Below are positions 32,682-45,207 of a stretch of 64,000 nt of DNA, piece after piece. The stretch comes from Ligustrum vulgare (Eukaryota; Streptophyta; Magnoliopsida; Lamiales; Oleaceae), in NCBI GenBank assembly GCA_963555705.1, contig OY743190.1:18173491-18237490 (forward strand). Direction: 5' to 3'. Position 1 is the stretch's first letter. Every line of letters starts with the position of its first letter. The translations under genes and the position numbers were made by a program. The notes beneath the pieces were generated by a model, which saw nothing but the letters and a program-made list of their open reading frames with translations, did no database searches and was not told the DNA's origin.

Positions 32682-34300
32682 TTGATCTCGTTGGGATAAG
32701 TTACCTGTTCTTTGGCAATTATCGCAAGACTTGCAAAAAATGTACGCATCCTTGAAAAGGGTCGGCCAAAGAACCCACTCTCCAATACCTTTCGCGCCGT
32801 CCTTCTAGGTCCAAAATGGCCACCGCATGCATATGAATGGCAAAAGGTGAGGATGGATTGATGTTCTGATTCCGGCACGCACCTTCTAATTATTTGGCCG
32901 GGGCATCTCTTCCACAGGTACGAGTCATCCCAAATATAATATTTAGCGTCGCTCCTCATCTTATGCTTTTGTGCCTGCGAAAAACCAGTAGGAATTAGTT
33001 TAGCAGTAATGTAATTTACCAAATCAGCATACCATGGGGGATTTGCTTCGATGGAAAATAAACCCTCGTCTGGGAAGGTTTCACGCAGAGGTAGGTTGTC
33101 CTCGGGCTTCACTACCCGTCTAAGATGGTCGGCAACTACATTTTCGGACCCCGCCTTATCTTTTATTTCCAAGTCAAATTCTTGTAATAGAAGTATCCAG
33201 CGGATGATTTTAGGCTTCGCATCCTTTTTAACAAATAAGTGCCGTAAAGCTGCATGATCTGTAAAAATAATCACTTTAGTACCCAATAAATAAGGATGAA
33301 ATTTTTCTAAAGAAAATACCACAGATAGAAGCTCCTTTTCAGTAGTGGTATAGTTGGCTTGAGCCTGATTCAGGGTTCGGGAGGCATAGGAAATCACATG
33401 GGCTGCTCTCCCAACCCGTTGCCCTAGAACTGCTCCCACTGCATAATCGCTAGCATCACACATTATTTCAAATGGAAGATCCCAGTTGGGTGGTTGAATG
33501 ATCGGGGGCGTAGTTAGCCGCTCCTTTAGTTGGTCAAAGGCTTTTTTGCATAGCTCGGTGAAATTAAATGGGACATCATTTTGCAACAGATTGCACAACT
33601 GTGACGCAATTTTGGAAAAGTCTTTGATGAACCTGCGATAGAAACCTGCATGCCCAAGAAAAGATCGTATATCCCGCACATTGGCGGGGTACGGTAATTC
33701 AGATATGATGTCCACCTTGGCCTTATCAACCTCTATTCCCTTTTCCGACACTACATGACCTAACACAATTCCCTTATCTACCATAAAATGGCATTTTTCC
33801 CAATTTAAAACTAGGTTAGTGTCAATGCAACGTTTCAAAATTAATGATAGATTGTCCAAACATGCATCAAATGAATCACCCCACACACTAAAATCGTCCA
33901 TAAACACTTCTATAATATGCCCTATGTATTCAGAAAAAATGCTCATCATACAACGTTGAAACGTTGCAGGAGCATTACACAAACCGAAGGGCATGCGTCT
34001 ATACGCAAACGTGCCAAATGGACAAGTGAAAGTGGTTTTCTCCTGATCTTCTGGAGTTATGGCTATTTGAAAATAACATGAGAAACCGTCTAAAAAACAA
34101 TAATGGGAATGACCAGCTAATTTCTCTAACATTTGATCCATGAAGGGAAGGGGAAAATGATCCTTACGAGTGTCAGCGTTTACCTTTCTGTAGTCGATGC
34201 ATACCCGGTATCCAGTTGGACCCTAATTGGTACAAGTTCTCCATCTTTGTTTTCCACCACAGTTACTCCAGATTTCTTTGGTACCACTTGGACTGGACTG
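32579..34300 (-). pseudogene. Athila reverse transcriptase and RNase H
   Basis: After a frameshift near 34,200 the frame reads [13 protein letters not shown], the RT palm with [11 protein letters not shown] (MDD catalytic motif, about 33,905-33,890), [15 protein letters not shown] in the connection, and RNase H from [16 protein letters not shown] (about 33,460) through [18 protein letters not shown]. The integrase zinc-finger region begins near 32,870 ([17 protein letters not shown]) and is broken by a single-base deletion near 32,775. There are no stops between 34,141 and 32,579, so decay is limited. Confidence 0.9.
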
Positions 34301-37050
34301 ATCCACTTGCTGTCTGAGATTGGGTAAATCATCCCTGCTCCTAGCAGTTTCAAAATTTCTTTCTTCACCACGTCCATCATTGCCGGGTTTAACCTTCGCT
34401 GGGCTTGTCTCGATGGTTGAGCACCTTCCTCAAGCAATATTCGATGCATGCAGATTGACGGGCTGATTCCTTTGATATCCGCGATGGTCCAACCAATCGC
34501 CTCCTTGTGCTCCCGAAGGACCCGAACAAGTTTGTCTTCTTCCAGATTGGTGAGGTTGGATGAAACAATTACGGGAAGCGATTCTTCATCACCAAGAAAC
34601 ACATATTTCAGATGGGCGGGGAGAGATTTCATTTCCACCACTGGGGCCTGCAAGATAGAAGGTAGCAATTTGTTAGGATAGTCTGTCAGTTGAATTGTTT
34701 TTACGGTGTACCTGCGTGGCGTAGGTCCTAGTGAATCAAGTGCAGTAATTCCATCCTGTAATTCCTTGCTTATACCCACGTCGCTGTCATCATCTTGCCT
34801 CAGCGACTCCACGATAGTTGTTTCTAGCTCGTCCCTGCAATTTAACCTGAAATTTTTCTGCACAGCAGGAGTAATGTCATTAATAGAATAAACAGCACAT
34901 ACATCATTTGGGTGTTTCATGGCATCGTAAATATTAAATTGCACTACTTCCCCATTGAGTTCCATAGTCAACACCCCTTTCCTTACATCAATAATGGTTT
35001 GGGAGGTCCACAAAAATGGTCTTCCTAGCAGTATAGGGGTAGAATTAGGGGAGTGATCATCATTCATATCTAATATGTAAAAGTCTGCCGGAAACACCAA
35101 CCCCCCTACTTGCACTAAGACGTCCTCGACTACCCCGTCTGGATATGCATTGGAACGGTCGGCTAGTTGGATGATAACATCTGTTTTAGTCATTTTGGTA
35201 AGATTTAATGCAATATAAGTGGATCTAGGCATGACATTAATGGATGCTCCTAAATCTATTAGTGCATGATTTACCTTGGTGTTACCTATTTGACATGGCG
35301 CAGTGAACATACCAGGATCCTTACCCTTTTGAGGCAATTTCCTTTGAAATAAGGCCGAAACGCTTTCCCCCATTCTTACCTTCTCGTTTCCCACCAGTTT
35401 CCGTTTGCTAGTGCATAAATCCTTTAAAAATTTTGCATACCGGGGGACTTGCTTGATGGCATCTAGTAGCGGGATATTTATTTCAACCTTTCTGAACATC
35501 TCCAGCATCTCCTTTTCTTTGCTCTCCTTGTTTGATTTTTCTAACCTGCTAGGAAAAGGTGGAGGTGTTAGTTTAACATTTAATTGGGGGTCAATTTTTA
35601 CCTCAGGTTTTTGCGAAGCGTCGTTTCTTTTCCCGACTCCTTCCTTTTCATCTCCCTCCATTTCGGGTGCAGCCGGTTCCAATTTCGGGTCCTCAATTTC
35701 TTTTCCACTTCGGAGAGTCATGGCACTCATGTTTTTAGGATTTATCTCGGGTTGAGATGGAAATTTACCTCCGGATTGTGAATCCAACCTATTTATGGCA
35801 GTGGCCATTTGGCTCATTTGATTTTCCAGGTTTTGTATGCTTGACTTGGTATCCTGTTGGAATTGCATCGTATTAGTTGCCAATGTCTTAACCATATCCT
35901 CAAGAGACATACCTGAATTTTGAGACTTTTGTTGATATTTCCCCTGTGGTTGGAAAGTCCCTTGCTGCTGGAATTGTCCTTGTGGCTTGTTTGAAGTAAA
36001 ACCCGGGGGTTTGTTATTTCCGTAGCTCAGGTTGGGGTGATCTCTCCACCCAGGATTGTACGTATTCGAGTATGGGTTGTATTGCTGCCTTTGGAAAGGA
36101 AAACCTCCAGCAGCATTTACCTGTTCATTGTTTTCTTCTTGCAATACCGGACATGTATCCGTTGGATGTCCAAAATTCGAACAGATTCCACAGGCCTTGG
36201 CTTGTTTCGAATTCCCTACAGCAAGTTGCTTAACAAGATTTGTTAGTTCATATAATTGACCTTCAATATTAGAACTACTTACCTCGTTCACTCGGCGGAC
36301 TTGGGAATCCCTACTCGAGTTGAATTGTTGAGTATTTTCCGCCATGTTGGATATTAAAGCCCGTGTTTGCTCTGGTGTCTTGTCCATTAGCGCACCTCCA
36401 CTTGCGTCGTCTATCATACTTCTGTCCATTGGCACCAGACCTTCGTAGAAGTACTGCACCAAAAGTTGTTCGCTAATCTGATGATGGGGGCAGCTGGAGA
36501 TGAGCTTCTTGAAACGCTCCCAATACTCATATAACGTTTCATTGTTGTTCTGGCGCACTCCACATATTTATTTTCGGATGGTACCAGCCCTCGAGGTAGG
36601 GAAGTATTTTTCCAAGAAGAGCCTTTTCATGTCGCTCCAAGTAGTAACCGTTCCCGATGGCAGACAATAGAGCCAGTCAGTGGCGGCATCCTTCAATGAG
36701 AATGGGAAGGCTCTCATTTTTATTTGTTCCTCGGTAATGCCCATGGGCCTCATACTGTCGTAAACCACGTGGAACTCCTTTAGGTGCCTATACGGATCTT
36801 CGCCGGGGTTTCCTCGAAAAGTTGGTAATAAGTGGATGAGCCCAGATTTAAGCTCGAAAGTTTTTCCTTCTTCCACTGTTGGAAATGTTATGCATAATGG
36901 CTGCTGAGCCACATCGGGGGTAGCCAGTTGCTTAAGAGTCCTGTTGTTAGCTGCCATTTGTCGTGCTGCTCTTCTCTGTTGTCGAAAAGTCCTCTCAATT
37001 TCTGGGTCAAGATAAAAAATTTCACAATTAGTTGACCGAGTTTTAAGCAT
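34180..37050 (-). pseudogene. Athila gag, zinc knuckle and protease
   Basis: The Athila gag core reads LKSGLIHLLPTFRGNPGEDP and KMRAFPFSLKDAATDWLY. There is one in-frame TAA at 36,568-36,570 (GTIRK stop ICGVRQ), then YEYWERFKKLISSCPHHQ. The zinc knuckle CGICSNFGHPTDTC lies at about 36,195-36,152. The aspartic protease motif ALIDLGASINVMP is near 35,265. The frame then enters RT (VPKKSGVTVV) and ends at the frameshift near 34,200. The real start may be MAANNRTLKQL (36,957) rather than 37,050. Apart from the single stop the region is open for 957 codons. Confidence 0.9.
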
Positions 37051-37174
37051 ATAAGCAAAGAAGCACAGCTAAGTATTATAATTTTTTTTTTTTGAAAAAT
37101 TATATAAATAAAATAGAAAATAAAATAAATGCAGAAAAATAAAATTCTAATTGATTAAACACTAAATTGGTTAA

Positions 37175-37196
37175 CCGTTCCCCGGCAACGGCGCCA
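37175..37196 (-). other. tRNA-Asp primer binding site of Athila
   Basis: The minus strand reads TGGCGCCGTTGCCGGGGA, complementary to the 3' end of plant tRNA-Asp, the usual Athila primer. It lies six bases from the LTR. Confidence 0.9.
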
Positions 37197-37202
37197 AAAA
37201 TT

Positions 37203-38562
37203 TGATGCTTGTCGCAATGCAGCATAATAATAATTAAATATCTTACTTGCAAATTAACAGATTTGATTGTAATAGCGGAAGTAAGAGTCGATCCCACGAG
37301 GAACGGGAACTAAAATAGTGCTTCGTCAGTTAAAATAGATGGGGGGTTTTCGAGTTCAAGAATTGTAAATAACGTGAAAATAAAGTAAAAACGTAGATTA
37401 GATAGAATAAAAGTCAAGTGGTTGCAAACCCCTAGTTCTCAGGTTTAGTTGTATTCTATCGTAATGTTCTCATTTTTCAAGTAACGCGTGTTCAAATTCC
37501 CTATTTGATTTATCACCCGTAAATAGTTAATAAGCTCTAACTATTCCTATTCTTCCTTATTTGTATTTAATTAGAATAAGCTTTCTAATCAAACATTAGC
37601 CATTGAATAACCTAAAACAAGCTCTTTAGATTTAAGACAACAACTATGTATTGTTTAAGAAGAATTAGGGTGAATTAGATTATTAATCACACAAGCTCGT
37701 GACAATTAACCCAAATTGGAATTCTCTATGAAAATATTAAATTTCCAATTGCTACTATGATTTGAATAAAAAGACAATTACAGATCCAATCATTCAAAAT
37801 AGCAAATCTCAACACAACAAATTAAATGATAAGGCCTTAATCAAATAAAGAATTGTATTGATTGAATTAAAAACGCATAAGAATCCAACAAATCAAAATA
37901 AAGAACTTAGAACTACGTTACTAGTTTGGAAAAGCAATAACAAATTGATATGAAATACAACTTCCCCTTCGAACTAGGTATGGAAGCTTAGCCGAGCATA
38001 GTCATGAGGAATTCAATAATTTTCTGTCTTGATTCACCTTCTCGAATTTCTGAATTCTTCTTCCAAATCTTCAAGCGAGCCGTCCTCCTTTAAAAATAAT
38101 AATCATCCCTTTTTCTTGCCATGAAACTCCCTTTTTATAGCTCCAATTTCATGCCCTAGCTTTGGGAGCAAGAAATCCCAAATTATGGAAAGAATTGAAA
38201 TAAGGAAATTTTTGACTTGAATAGTTACGGCCGTAATTGAGTTGCTGCATATTTCCTTAAATTGGAGTTACGGCCGTAAAGATGTTTCTTACAGCCGTAA
38301 CATCTTTTCTGCTTAATTTTGTCTGTTTCAATCATGCACTTACGGCCGTGATGATATTTGCTTGCGGCCGTAAAGATATTTGTACCTAAGTCCCCAAACT
38401 TCAGTTTTTAGTGCAATTTGGTCCTTTTTTCTTCTTTTCTCCTCTTTTAGGATCATATACAACATGAAACATAAAATGCATTAATAATACTTAGATAGAA
38501 TCACATTATGGTATATTTAAGGATATAAGTGTATAAAATAAACGTTAATATAACACTTATCA
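37203..38562 (-). mobile_element. 5' LTR of the Athila element
   Basis: A 1,360-bp repeat pairing with 22,228-23,586. TATA box TATAAAAA at 38,139-38,132 on the minus strand. Palindrome array at 38,224-38,374. Transcription should start shortly downstream (leftward) of the TATA box. Confidence 0.95.
38224..38374. repeat. TTACGGCCGTAA array in the Athila 5' LTR
   Basis: The same five positions as in the 3' LTR. The second motif is perfect here (ACGGCCGT) but ACGGCAGT in the 3' LTR, and the third is ACAGCCGT here but perfect there. The ancestral array therefore had at least four perfect cores. Confidence 0.85.
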
Positions 38563-39361
38563 GGTATTCAAATGCACGTGTTATTCTAATATAACAGGCT
38601 GTCCTATGATTTATTTATGGGGTTATGCTTATGTTGGTTAGTTTAGTCACTATTTCGTGAAATTCTTACACTGCCGAATATGGAAAAAGGACTCTGGAAA
38701 GGTTTAAACTCAAAAACGGCTTGTGCAATTAAATGTAGTAACTTTAGTTATGATAGTGTAAACTATTCCAGTTGCGATGAAGAAAACTTCTGAAAATAGA
38801 CAACAGTGCTCCCCATGAATGTTGATAACATTTCCCCTTAAACATGGTGTTGAGCGACTACAATTTAGCACTTCCGTCCACTCTAATACAATGCTGAACT
38901 ACCTGATCTAAAAAACTTAAACTATTATGAAAATCACATTTCATGTACTTTATTAAAAAATGCCCTTGCCACAATTCAAGCTCATGTGAAAGTTTAATAG
39001 AGAATTAAAAAAAAAAAAATTCACCAAATAACGATCGACCAACAAAATGAAGGCAATGCCAAAAAACTCATATTCTTTCTGGGTAGAGAAATTGTTTATA
39101 GTGATCACCAAGTAAATATAATGGTGCAACATCAAGTTTTTAATTCTATTTTTCCTCCCTTCCATTTCTCATGCTCCATATGTTCCTCTAATTTTAGTAA
39201 ATAGACATAAACATTAGTTTTGATTTTCTCCCTTCACAATCTAATGACTTAATATATTTATGAATTTGTTAGTGACCTTTAGCTTATCTGACATGGAAAG
39301 GTTGGTTACTTGAGATCTTATGTATTGGACAGTGATAAATAATGGAACCACATGCCTGAAA
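38563..39361 (+). other. Host DNA between Athila and the CRM-like element
   Basis: About 800 bp without similarity to the elements here and without a convincing exon; a run of 12 A lies near 39,009-39,020. Joined across the insertions it would continue 22,203-22,227 on the left and 45,749 on the right. Probably intronic or intergenic. Confidence 0.5.
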
Positions 39362-40196
39362 TGATGAGTACCTGAGTGACCCAACGAGTAAGGACCCGTT
39401 GCATGTACCAGTGGGACCAATAACGAGGCTGAGGGTTAAGAAGATCAAGCAAGCAATGCAGGGGTTTATGCAAGCTTGGGTGGATGAATATTCAAGTGCA
39501 AGGTCGAAGACTCAATTTTCAATGCATGACAAGATGGGAGATGCGCCAAAACCGTTACAATGCATTTGGGTCAAAGAAAAAGGAGAAAAGAAGTCAGAGG
39601 GCCTTTTACGGCCGTAAATTCTGGAGTTACGGCCGTAACTTTGTTATCGCACGGACGTAACTATCATTTTCACGTCCGTAATTGAGTTGTGTAATTTTAT
39701 TCAGTAGGTGACTTACGGTCGTAAGAACACATGTCACGGCCGTAAGAGTTAAAACAGTTTCTGGACCCGAGGGTCAATTACGGCCATAAGAACGATAGTT
39801 ACGGCCGTAAAAAGGCGCCGAGTTTTATTTTAAGAATTTTGCAGCTAGGGTTATTTTGGACGCATTTTTGCACTATATTAAGTTTTCTTTGTCATTGTAA
39901 AAACACAACTTTTATGATTAATGAGATTGCTTGAATTAGGTGAGTTTATCCCTATTCTTCTTCATTCTTGATTGAACCCCTTGAACTTATCAAATGATTT
40001 GACAACCTTTGTGGCGTTCACCCCTTTATGGTTCTTCATTCCGCATCTTAACGGGTCTTGGATTTGATACATCCTTGGTTCTTGAGTCGTGAGTGTCGGG
40101 TCATATTGTTATCGTCAATTAATCTGGATTTGGAACTTTCCAAGCATTTAAATAATTTTCGCGAGATCCCGTGATTCCCCAATAAGAATCACATCA
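39362..40196 (+). mobile_element. 5' LTR of the CRM-like element
   Basis: It starts TGATGAGTACC and ends AATCACATCA. TATA-like TATATTA at 39,874-39,880, about 70 bp after the last palindrome. Because pol overlaps the LTR, the first 240 bp still encode the protein tail (PVGPITRLRVKKIKQAM). Confidence 0.9.
39605..39811. repeat. TTACGGCCGTAA array in the CRM-like 5' LTR
   Basis: Eight motifs have centres near 39,611, 39,632, 39,654, 39,675, 39,718, 39,739, 39,783 and 39,804. Spacings are 21, 22, 21, 43, 21, 44 and 21 bp: every interval is one or two units of about 21.5 bp. This is the most regular array in the window. Confidence 0.9.
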
Positions 40197-40198
40197 TT

Positions 40199-40210
40199 TG
40201 GTATCAGAGC
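40199..40210 (+). other. tRNA-iMet primer site of the CRM-like element
   Basis: TGGTATCAGAGC begins two bases after the 5' LTR end. Confidence 0.9.
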
Positions 40211-40798
40211 TTGGCTCTAAATCCAGGTTTTTACATAATTCTTGTTTTGTTTCGTCTTCTTCATTAAATTCCATCGTTATTGAGTCATTGTTGAATCAAT
40301 ATTAGATTCTTGGGTTTCTTGAAATCCTTCACTATTTCAAGATTGGTCGTAGTTTCAATTCTTGTTATTATTGATTGTTCTTGATTAAAAAAAAAGTACA
40401 AAATTCAAAAAAAAAAAGTGATTATTATTGAAGAGCGAGATCAAGAACACAATTCCACATTCAAGAGGACCATTCTTGATACCTTTTTAAATTTTTCCAC
40501 ATTCTTGGTAGTTCCCGTCATCCATCACTACTTTCAAAATCTTTCATTCCTTTTTGCATCAACTTTCTTGTGTCCAATATTCCATCAAACTTCCTTGCAC
40601 CTTGGGTTAATTCCACAAGGACCAAGTCCGTGACTAGTTTGTTGGGTTCTTTGAGAACTTGAGAAAGGGATAGAGAGGAAAAATGCAGAGTGGTGAGATC
40701 AATAGAGGGAAAAAGCAGAATAGAGTGATACACGAGTGGTAAACACTTGAGGATATATTTTATTGCAAATTATTTCTTTTTCCTTTTGATCACTAACC
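40211..40798 (+). other. Leader of the CRM-like element
   Basis: About 590 bp between primer site and gag ATG, T-rich with short A runs. The small frame at 40,418-40,633 has no similarity that I recognise and is probably chance. Confidence 0.6.
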
Positions 40799-41652
40799 AT
40801 GTCACAGAAGGAAACATCATCGACAGGGGAGGATAACCAACAGTTCCACTTTCTTGCAATGCTGGAAAAACAATTCGAGAGGTGAGATGCGAAGTTGGGG
40901 GAGATTTAAAACTCCGTGGACACGCATAGTGCAGCAATTGCCCAACTACGTAGAGAGCATCCCCACACGGCTCCTAATATCCGGAGGCCGCAAAGGTATG
41001 ACCATAATCCTAGGAGTGGAGTTTGGGATGATGATGAAGTTGAGATAGGAGATAGTGTTGATGATGATAGTGAAAATGTATCAGTGGCTAGCTTGGGTAG
41101 GAGAAGAGGTCGTTGTGGTCGGCGTGGAAGGGGCAATAGGCGTGAATATAGGGATGATGATGGGATGGATAGAAGCCTGGGAAACATTAAAATGACTATA
41201 TCAGCTTTCCAGGGTAAAAGTACTCTTCGGGTTCCACTCCTTAGAAACCTACGTGGAGTGGAAATAACAAAAATAAAGGAGCTGCTCCAAAGGGGAAGCC
41301 AGAACCACCAAAGGCTCGAGAAGAATCTACCAATAAAGGTAAACCCGCTTCTAACTCTCAACCTCCTAGAAGTAGGGACATCAAATGTTTTAGGTGTATG
41401 GGAATCGGGCACATTGCATCACAATGCCCGAAAAAAAAGATAATGCTTGTGCGAAATGGGGTGGTGATGTCGGAGGATGAGGTTGAGGATGATGATGAGT
41501 TTAAGGATATGCCTGCCTTAGAAGAAGCTAGTGATTGTGGCGAAAGAGATTATGCAGTAGCTCAATCCCTTATTACTAGGCGTGCTCTTAGTACCCAAAT
41601 TAAGGTGGAGGAGTGGGGTGAGCAAAGGGAAAACATATTTCATACTAGATGA
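40799..41652 (+). pseudogene. gag of the CRM-like element with large internal deletion
   Basis: It starts at ATG 40,799 (MSQKETSSTGEDNQQ). Stops occur within the first 100 codons. An acidic region follows, then the capsid start IKMTISAFQGKS near 41,190. It jumps straight to the basic linker before the knuckle, so most of the capsid domain is deleted at about 41,215-41,220. The zinc knuckle CFRCMGIGHIASQC is at about 41,390-41,431 in the frame that continues through pol. TGA at 41,650 interrupts that frame. Confidence 0.85.
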
Positions 41653-42477
41653 TTTGTCAATAATAAAGTGTGTAGTTTGATAATTGATGGGGGGAGTTGT
41701 ACCAACGTGGTTAGTACCACTCTTGTTGAGAAATTGTGTTTACCTATAATCAAACACCCTAGACCTTACAAGTTACAATGGCCAAATGAGTCCGGTGAGA
41801 TCAAAGTGAATAAGCAGGTGTTAATCAACCTCTCTATCGGAAAGTATGAGGATGAGTTAATTTGTGATGTGGTTCCAATGCATGCTGGGCACATCCTGTT
41901 TGGTCGGCCATGGCAATATGACAGGAGGGTGGTACATGAAGGGTACAAGAATAGGTACAATTTTACAAAGGATGGGAAAAGTATCAGACTTATGCCATTA
42001 ACTCCACAACAAGTTTATGAAGATCAGTTGAAATTAAAGAGTGAGGAAGAGAAGACAAAGAGAGTTGGGACTACGATCCCAGAAAAAGGTGAGCTGAGAG
42101 AAAAACAGAGAGTTGGGAGTCCCGCCTCAGAAAAAGGAGAGGGAGTGACGAGTGCCAGAAAAGAAAGAGGAGAGAAAACCAAAGTGAGCTTCCTTGCCAA
42201 AAAGAGTGAGATCAAAAGAGCTGTCCTTGACCACCAACCAATGGTCTTACTAATGTAAAAGGATTCCTTCCTTGCACTCGATGACACTAACTCTTCCCTC
42301 CCCCATTTAGCTATTTCTCTTTTACAGGAATTTGATGATGTATTCCCGGAAGACATACCCAGTGGGCTGCCACCCATTCGGGGCATCGAGCACCAGATTA
42401 TTTTTTCACCAGGAGCTGTCATCCCAAATAGGCCTGCATATAAAAGCAATCCGGAGGAAGCAAAGGAGCTTCAGTGA
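41653..42477 (+). pseudogene. Protease region of the CRM-like polyprotein
   Basis: In the same frame as the zinc knuckle. The protease motif is IIDGGSCTNVVS, where the family has D-S-G; the serine is replaced by glycine. ILFGRPWQYDRRVVHEG marks the end of the protease fold. A K/E-rich linker then leads to FDDVFPEDIPSGLPPIRG, the usual RT entry. In-frame stops at 42,256-42,258 and 42,475-42,477. Confidence 0.85.
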
Positions 42478-45207
42478 CAAGTTGATGAGCTGTTGAGCAA
42501 TGGCTATGTCCGAGAAAGCATGAGCTCATGTGTTTTGCCGGTCTTATTGGTGCCCAAGAAGGATGGAACCTGGAGGATGTACGTGGATTGTAGGGCTATC
42601 AACAATATCACGGTAAAGTATCGCCATCCTATACCTAGGTTAGATGACATGCTTGATGAATTATATGGTTCATGTGTCTTTAGTAAAATTGACCTTAAGA
42701 GTGGATATCACCAAATACGCATGAAAGAGGGGGACGAATGGAAAACTGCATTCAAGACCAAATACGGGCTTTATGAATGGTTAGTTATGCCGTTTGGTCT
42801 CACCAATGCACCTAGTACATTGATGAGGTTGATGAACCATGTTTTACGAGCTTTCATTGGTAAATTTGTGGTCGTGTATTTTGATGACATTTTAATTTAT
42901 AGTAAGAATGTAGATGAGCATGTTGGACATTTGAGGTTTGTACTTGAGGTTTTACGCACTGAAAAATTGTATGCTAACTTTAAAAAGTGTACTTTTTGCA
43001 TCGATAAGGTCATATTCCTTGGTTATGTTGTTAGTAAGGATGGTATTGCGGTTGATGAGGAGAAAATCCGAGCTATTAGGGAATGGCCAACACCAAAGAG
43101 TGTAACTAAGGTAAGGAGTTTTCATGGGTTAGCAAGTTTTTATAGGAGGTTTGTAAAATATTTCAGTACAATCGCCACACCACTCACTGAGGTAATTAAA
43201 AAGAGTGTGGGTTTCCATTGGGGGGATGCACAGGAAAATGCCTTCAAGTTGCTTAAAGATGGGCTATGTTCTGCACTAATCTTAGCATTACCTGATTTTA
43301 ATCAGACTTTTGAGATTGAATGTGATGCACCAGGAATAGGAATTGGAGCTGTTCTTATGCAGGAAAAGAGGCCGATAGCTTATTTTAGTGAAAAGCTGAG
43401 CGGGGCAGCGTTGAACTATCCAACGTATGATAAGGAGCTTTATGCTCTTGTCAGGGCATTGGAGACTTGGCAGCATTACCTCTGGCCAAAAGAATTTGTC
43501 ATCCACACGGATCACGAGTCATTAAAGCACCTCAAGGAGCAAGGTAAGTTGAACAAAAGACATGCCCGATGGATGGAGTTTGTGGAGACTTTTCCTTATG
43601 TCATTCAATACAAACACGGTAAGGAAAATATAGTTGCAGATGCGTTGTCAAGAAGGTATGTGCTCCTTAATTCATTGAATGCTAAATTGTTGGGATTTGA
43701 ATATGTTCGAGACTTGTATGCTAACGATCATGATTTCTCCACTATATATGTCTCATGCGAAAAGGGAGCATTTGATAAATTTTATAGGCGTGATGGCTAT
43801 TTGTTTAAGGAAAATAAATTGTGTGTGCCTAACTGTTCTATGGGTGGTTTGATGGGTCATTTTGGTGTTTTAAAAATATTGGAAACATTAAAGAAACATT
43901 TTTATTGGCCTAGGATGAAACGCGATGTTCACCAAATTTGTGATAAATGCATAACTTGTAAACAGGCCAAGTCTAAGGTATTACCACATGGTTTGTACAC
44001 TCCCCTACCTGTTCCTAGTGGGCCTTGGGTAGATATACCCATGGATTTTGTGTTAGGATTGCCTAGGACAAAAAGAGGTCGGGATCCCATATTTTTGGTG
44101 GTGGACAGGTTTAGTAAAATGGCACACTTCATTCCTTGCCATAAAACTGATGATGTCGTGAACATAGCAGACTTATTCTTTAGGGAAGTTGTCAGACTAC
44201 ATGGGGTGCCTAGGAGTATAGTGTCTGACAGAGATGTCAAATTCCTTAGTTACTTCTGGAATGTTCTATGGGGGAAAATGGGTACTAAACTATTGTTTTC
44301 CACTACATGCCATCCTCAAACAGATGGTCAGACAGAAGTAATCAATAGGACGTTAACACAACTCTTGCGTGTTGTCATAAATAAAAATTTGAAGAGTTGG
44401 GAGGAATGTTTACCATTTGTGGAATTTGCATATAACAGGGCTATACATTCTACTACTATTACTTATTCTCCGTTTGAAATTGTGTATGGCTTCAATCCAC
44501 TAACCCCTATGGATTTAATTCCTTTGCCTGTAGATGACAGGAACAGTTTAGATGGCAAAATGAAAGCCGAGCTTGTGAAGTCACTCCATGAAAAGGTACG
44601 GCAACAAATAGAAAGAAAGAATGAGCACTATGCGTCCCATGCGAATAAGGGCAGAAAGCAGGTGATTTTTGAACCAGGCGATTGGGTGTAGGTTCACATG
44701 CGAAAGGAACGATTTCCAACACAACAGAAATCTAAGCTGCAGCCTAGAGGAGATGGGCCGTTTCAAGTCATTGAGAGAGTCAATGACAATGCTTATAAGT
44801 TGGATCTCCCAGGTGAGTATAATATATCTGCTACTTTCAATGTTGCTGATCTCTCTTTGTTTGATGCAGGTGATTATTCGAGGACGAATCCTTTTCAACG
44901 GGGAGGGAATGATGAGTACCTGAGTGATCCAACGAGTAAGGACCCGTTGCATGTACCAGTGGGACCAATAACAAGGCTGAGGGCTAAGAAGATCAAGCAA
45001 GCAATGCAGAGGTTTATGCAAGCTTGGGTGGATGAATATTCAAGTGCAAGGTCGAAGACTCCATTTTCAATGCATGACAAGATGGGAGATGCGCCAAAAC
45101 CGTACAATGCATTTGGGTCAAAGAACAAGGAGAAAAGAAGTAAGAGGGCCTTTTACGGCCGTACATTCTGGAGTTACGGCCGTAACTTTGTTATCGCACG
45201 GCCGTAA
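42478..45207 (+). pseudogene. RT, RNase H and integrase of the CRM-like element, overlapping the 3' LTR
   Basis: RT has [18 protein letters not shown] and the catalytic YFDDILIYS (about 42,876). RNase H starts at [16 protein letters not shown] (about 43,311) and has [11 protein letters not shown]. Integrase shows its zinc finger ([17 protein letters not shown] ... [11 protein letters not shown]), D in PMDFVLG, D in VSDRDVKF and E in [12 protein letters not shown] at 44,689-44,691 separates FEPGDWV from VHMRKERFP; the frame then continues through NPFQRGG and into the LTR, ending at 45,207. Apart from this one stop the 730 codons are open. Confidence 0.9.
44896..44909 (+). other. Polypurine tract of the CRM-like element
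   Basis: CAACGGGGAGGGAA directly precedes the LTR start TGATGAG. The tract lies inside the pol coding frame. Confidence 0.85.

Larger units (their letters stand above)
22228..38562 (-). mobile_element. Athila-lineage Ty3/gypsy element
   Basis: Terminal repeats of about 1.36 kb, a perfect duplication GGTAT (22,223-22,227 and 38,563-38,567), a tRNA-Asp primer site, and gag, protease, RT, RNase H, integrase and an env-like region in Athila order, all on the minus strand. The LTRs differ at about 20 sites by eye (about 1.5 percent), so insertion is fairly recent. The env region was later split by the Tekay-like fragment (about 26,400-30,576). Stops and frameshifts make it non-functional. Confidence 0.95.
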
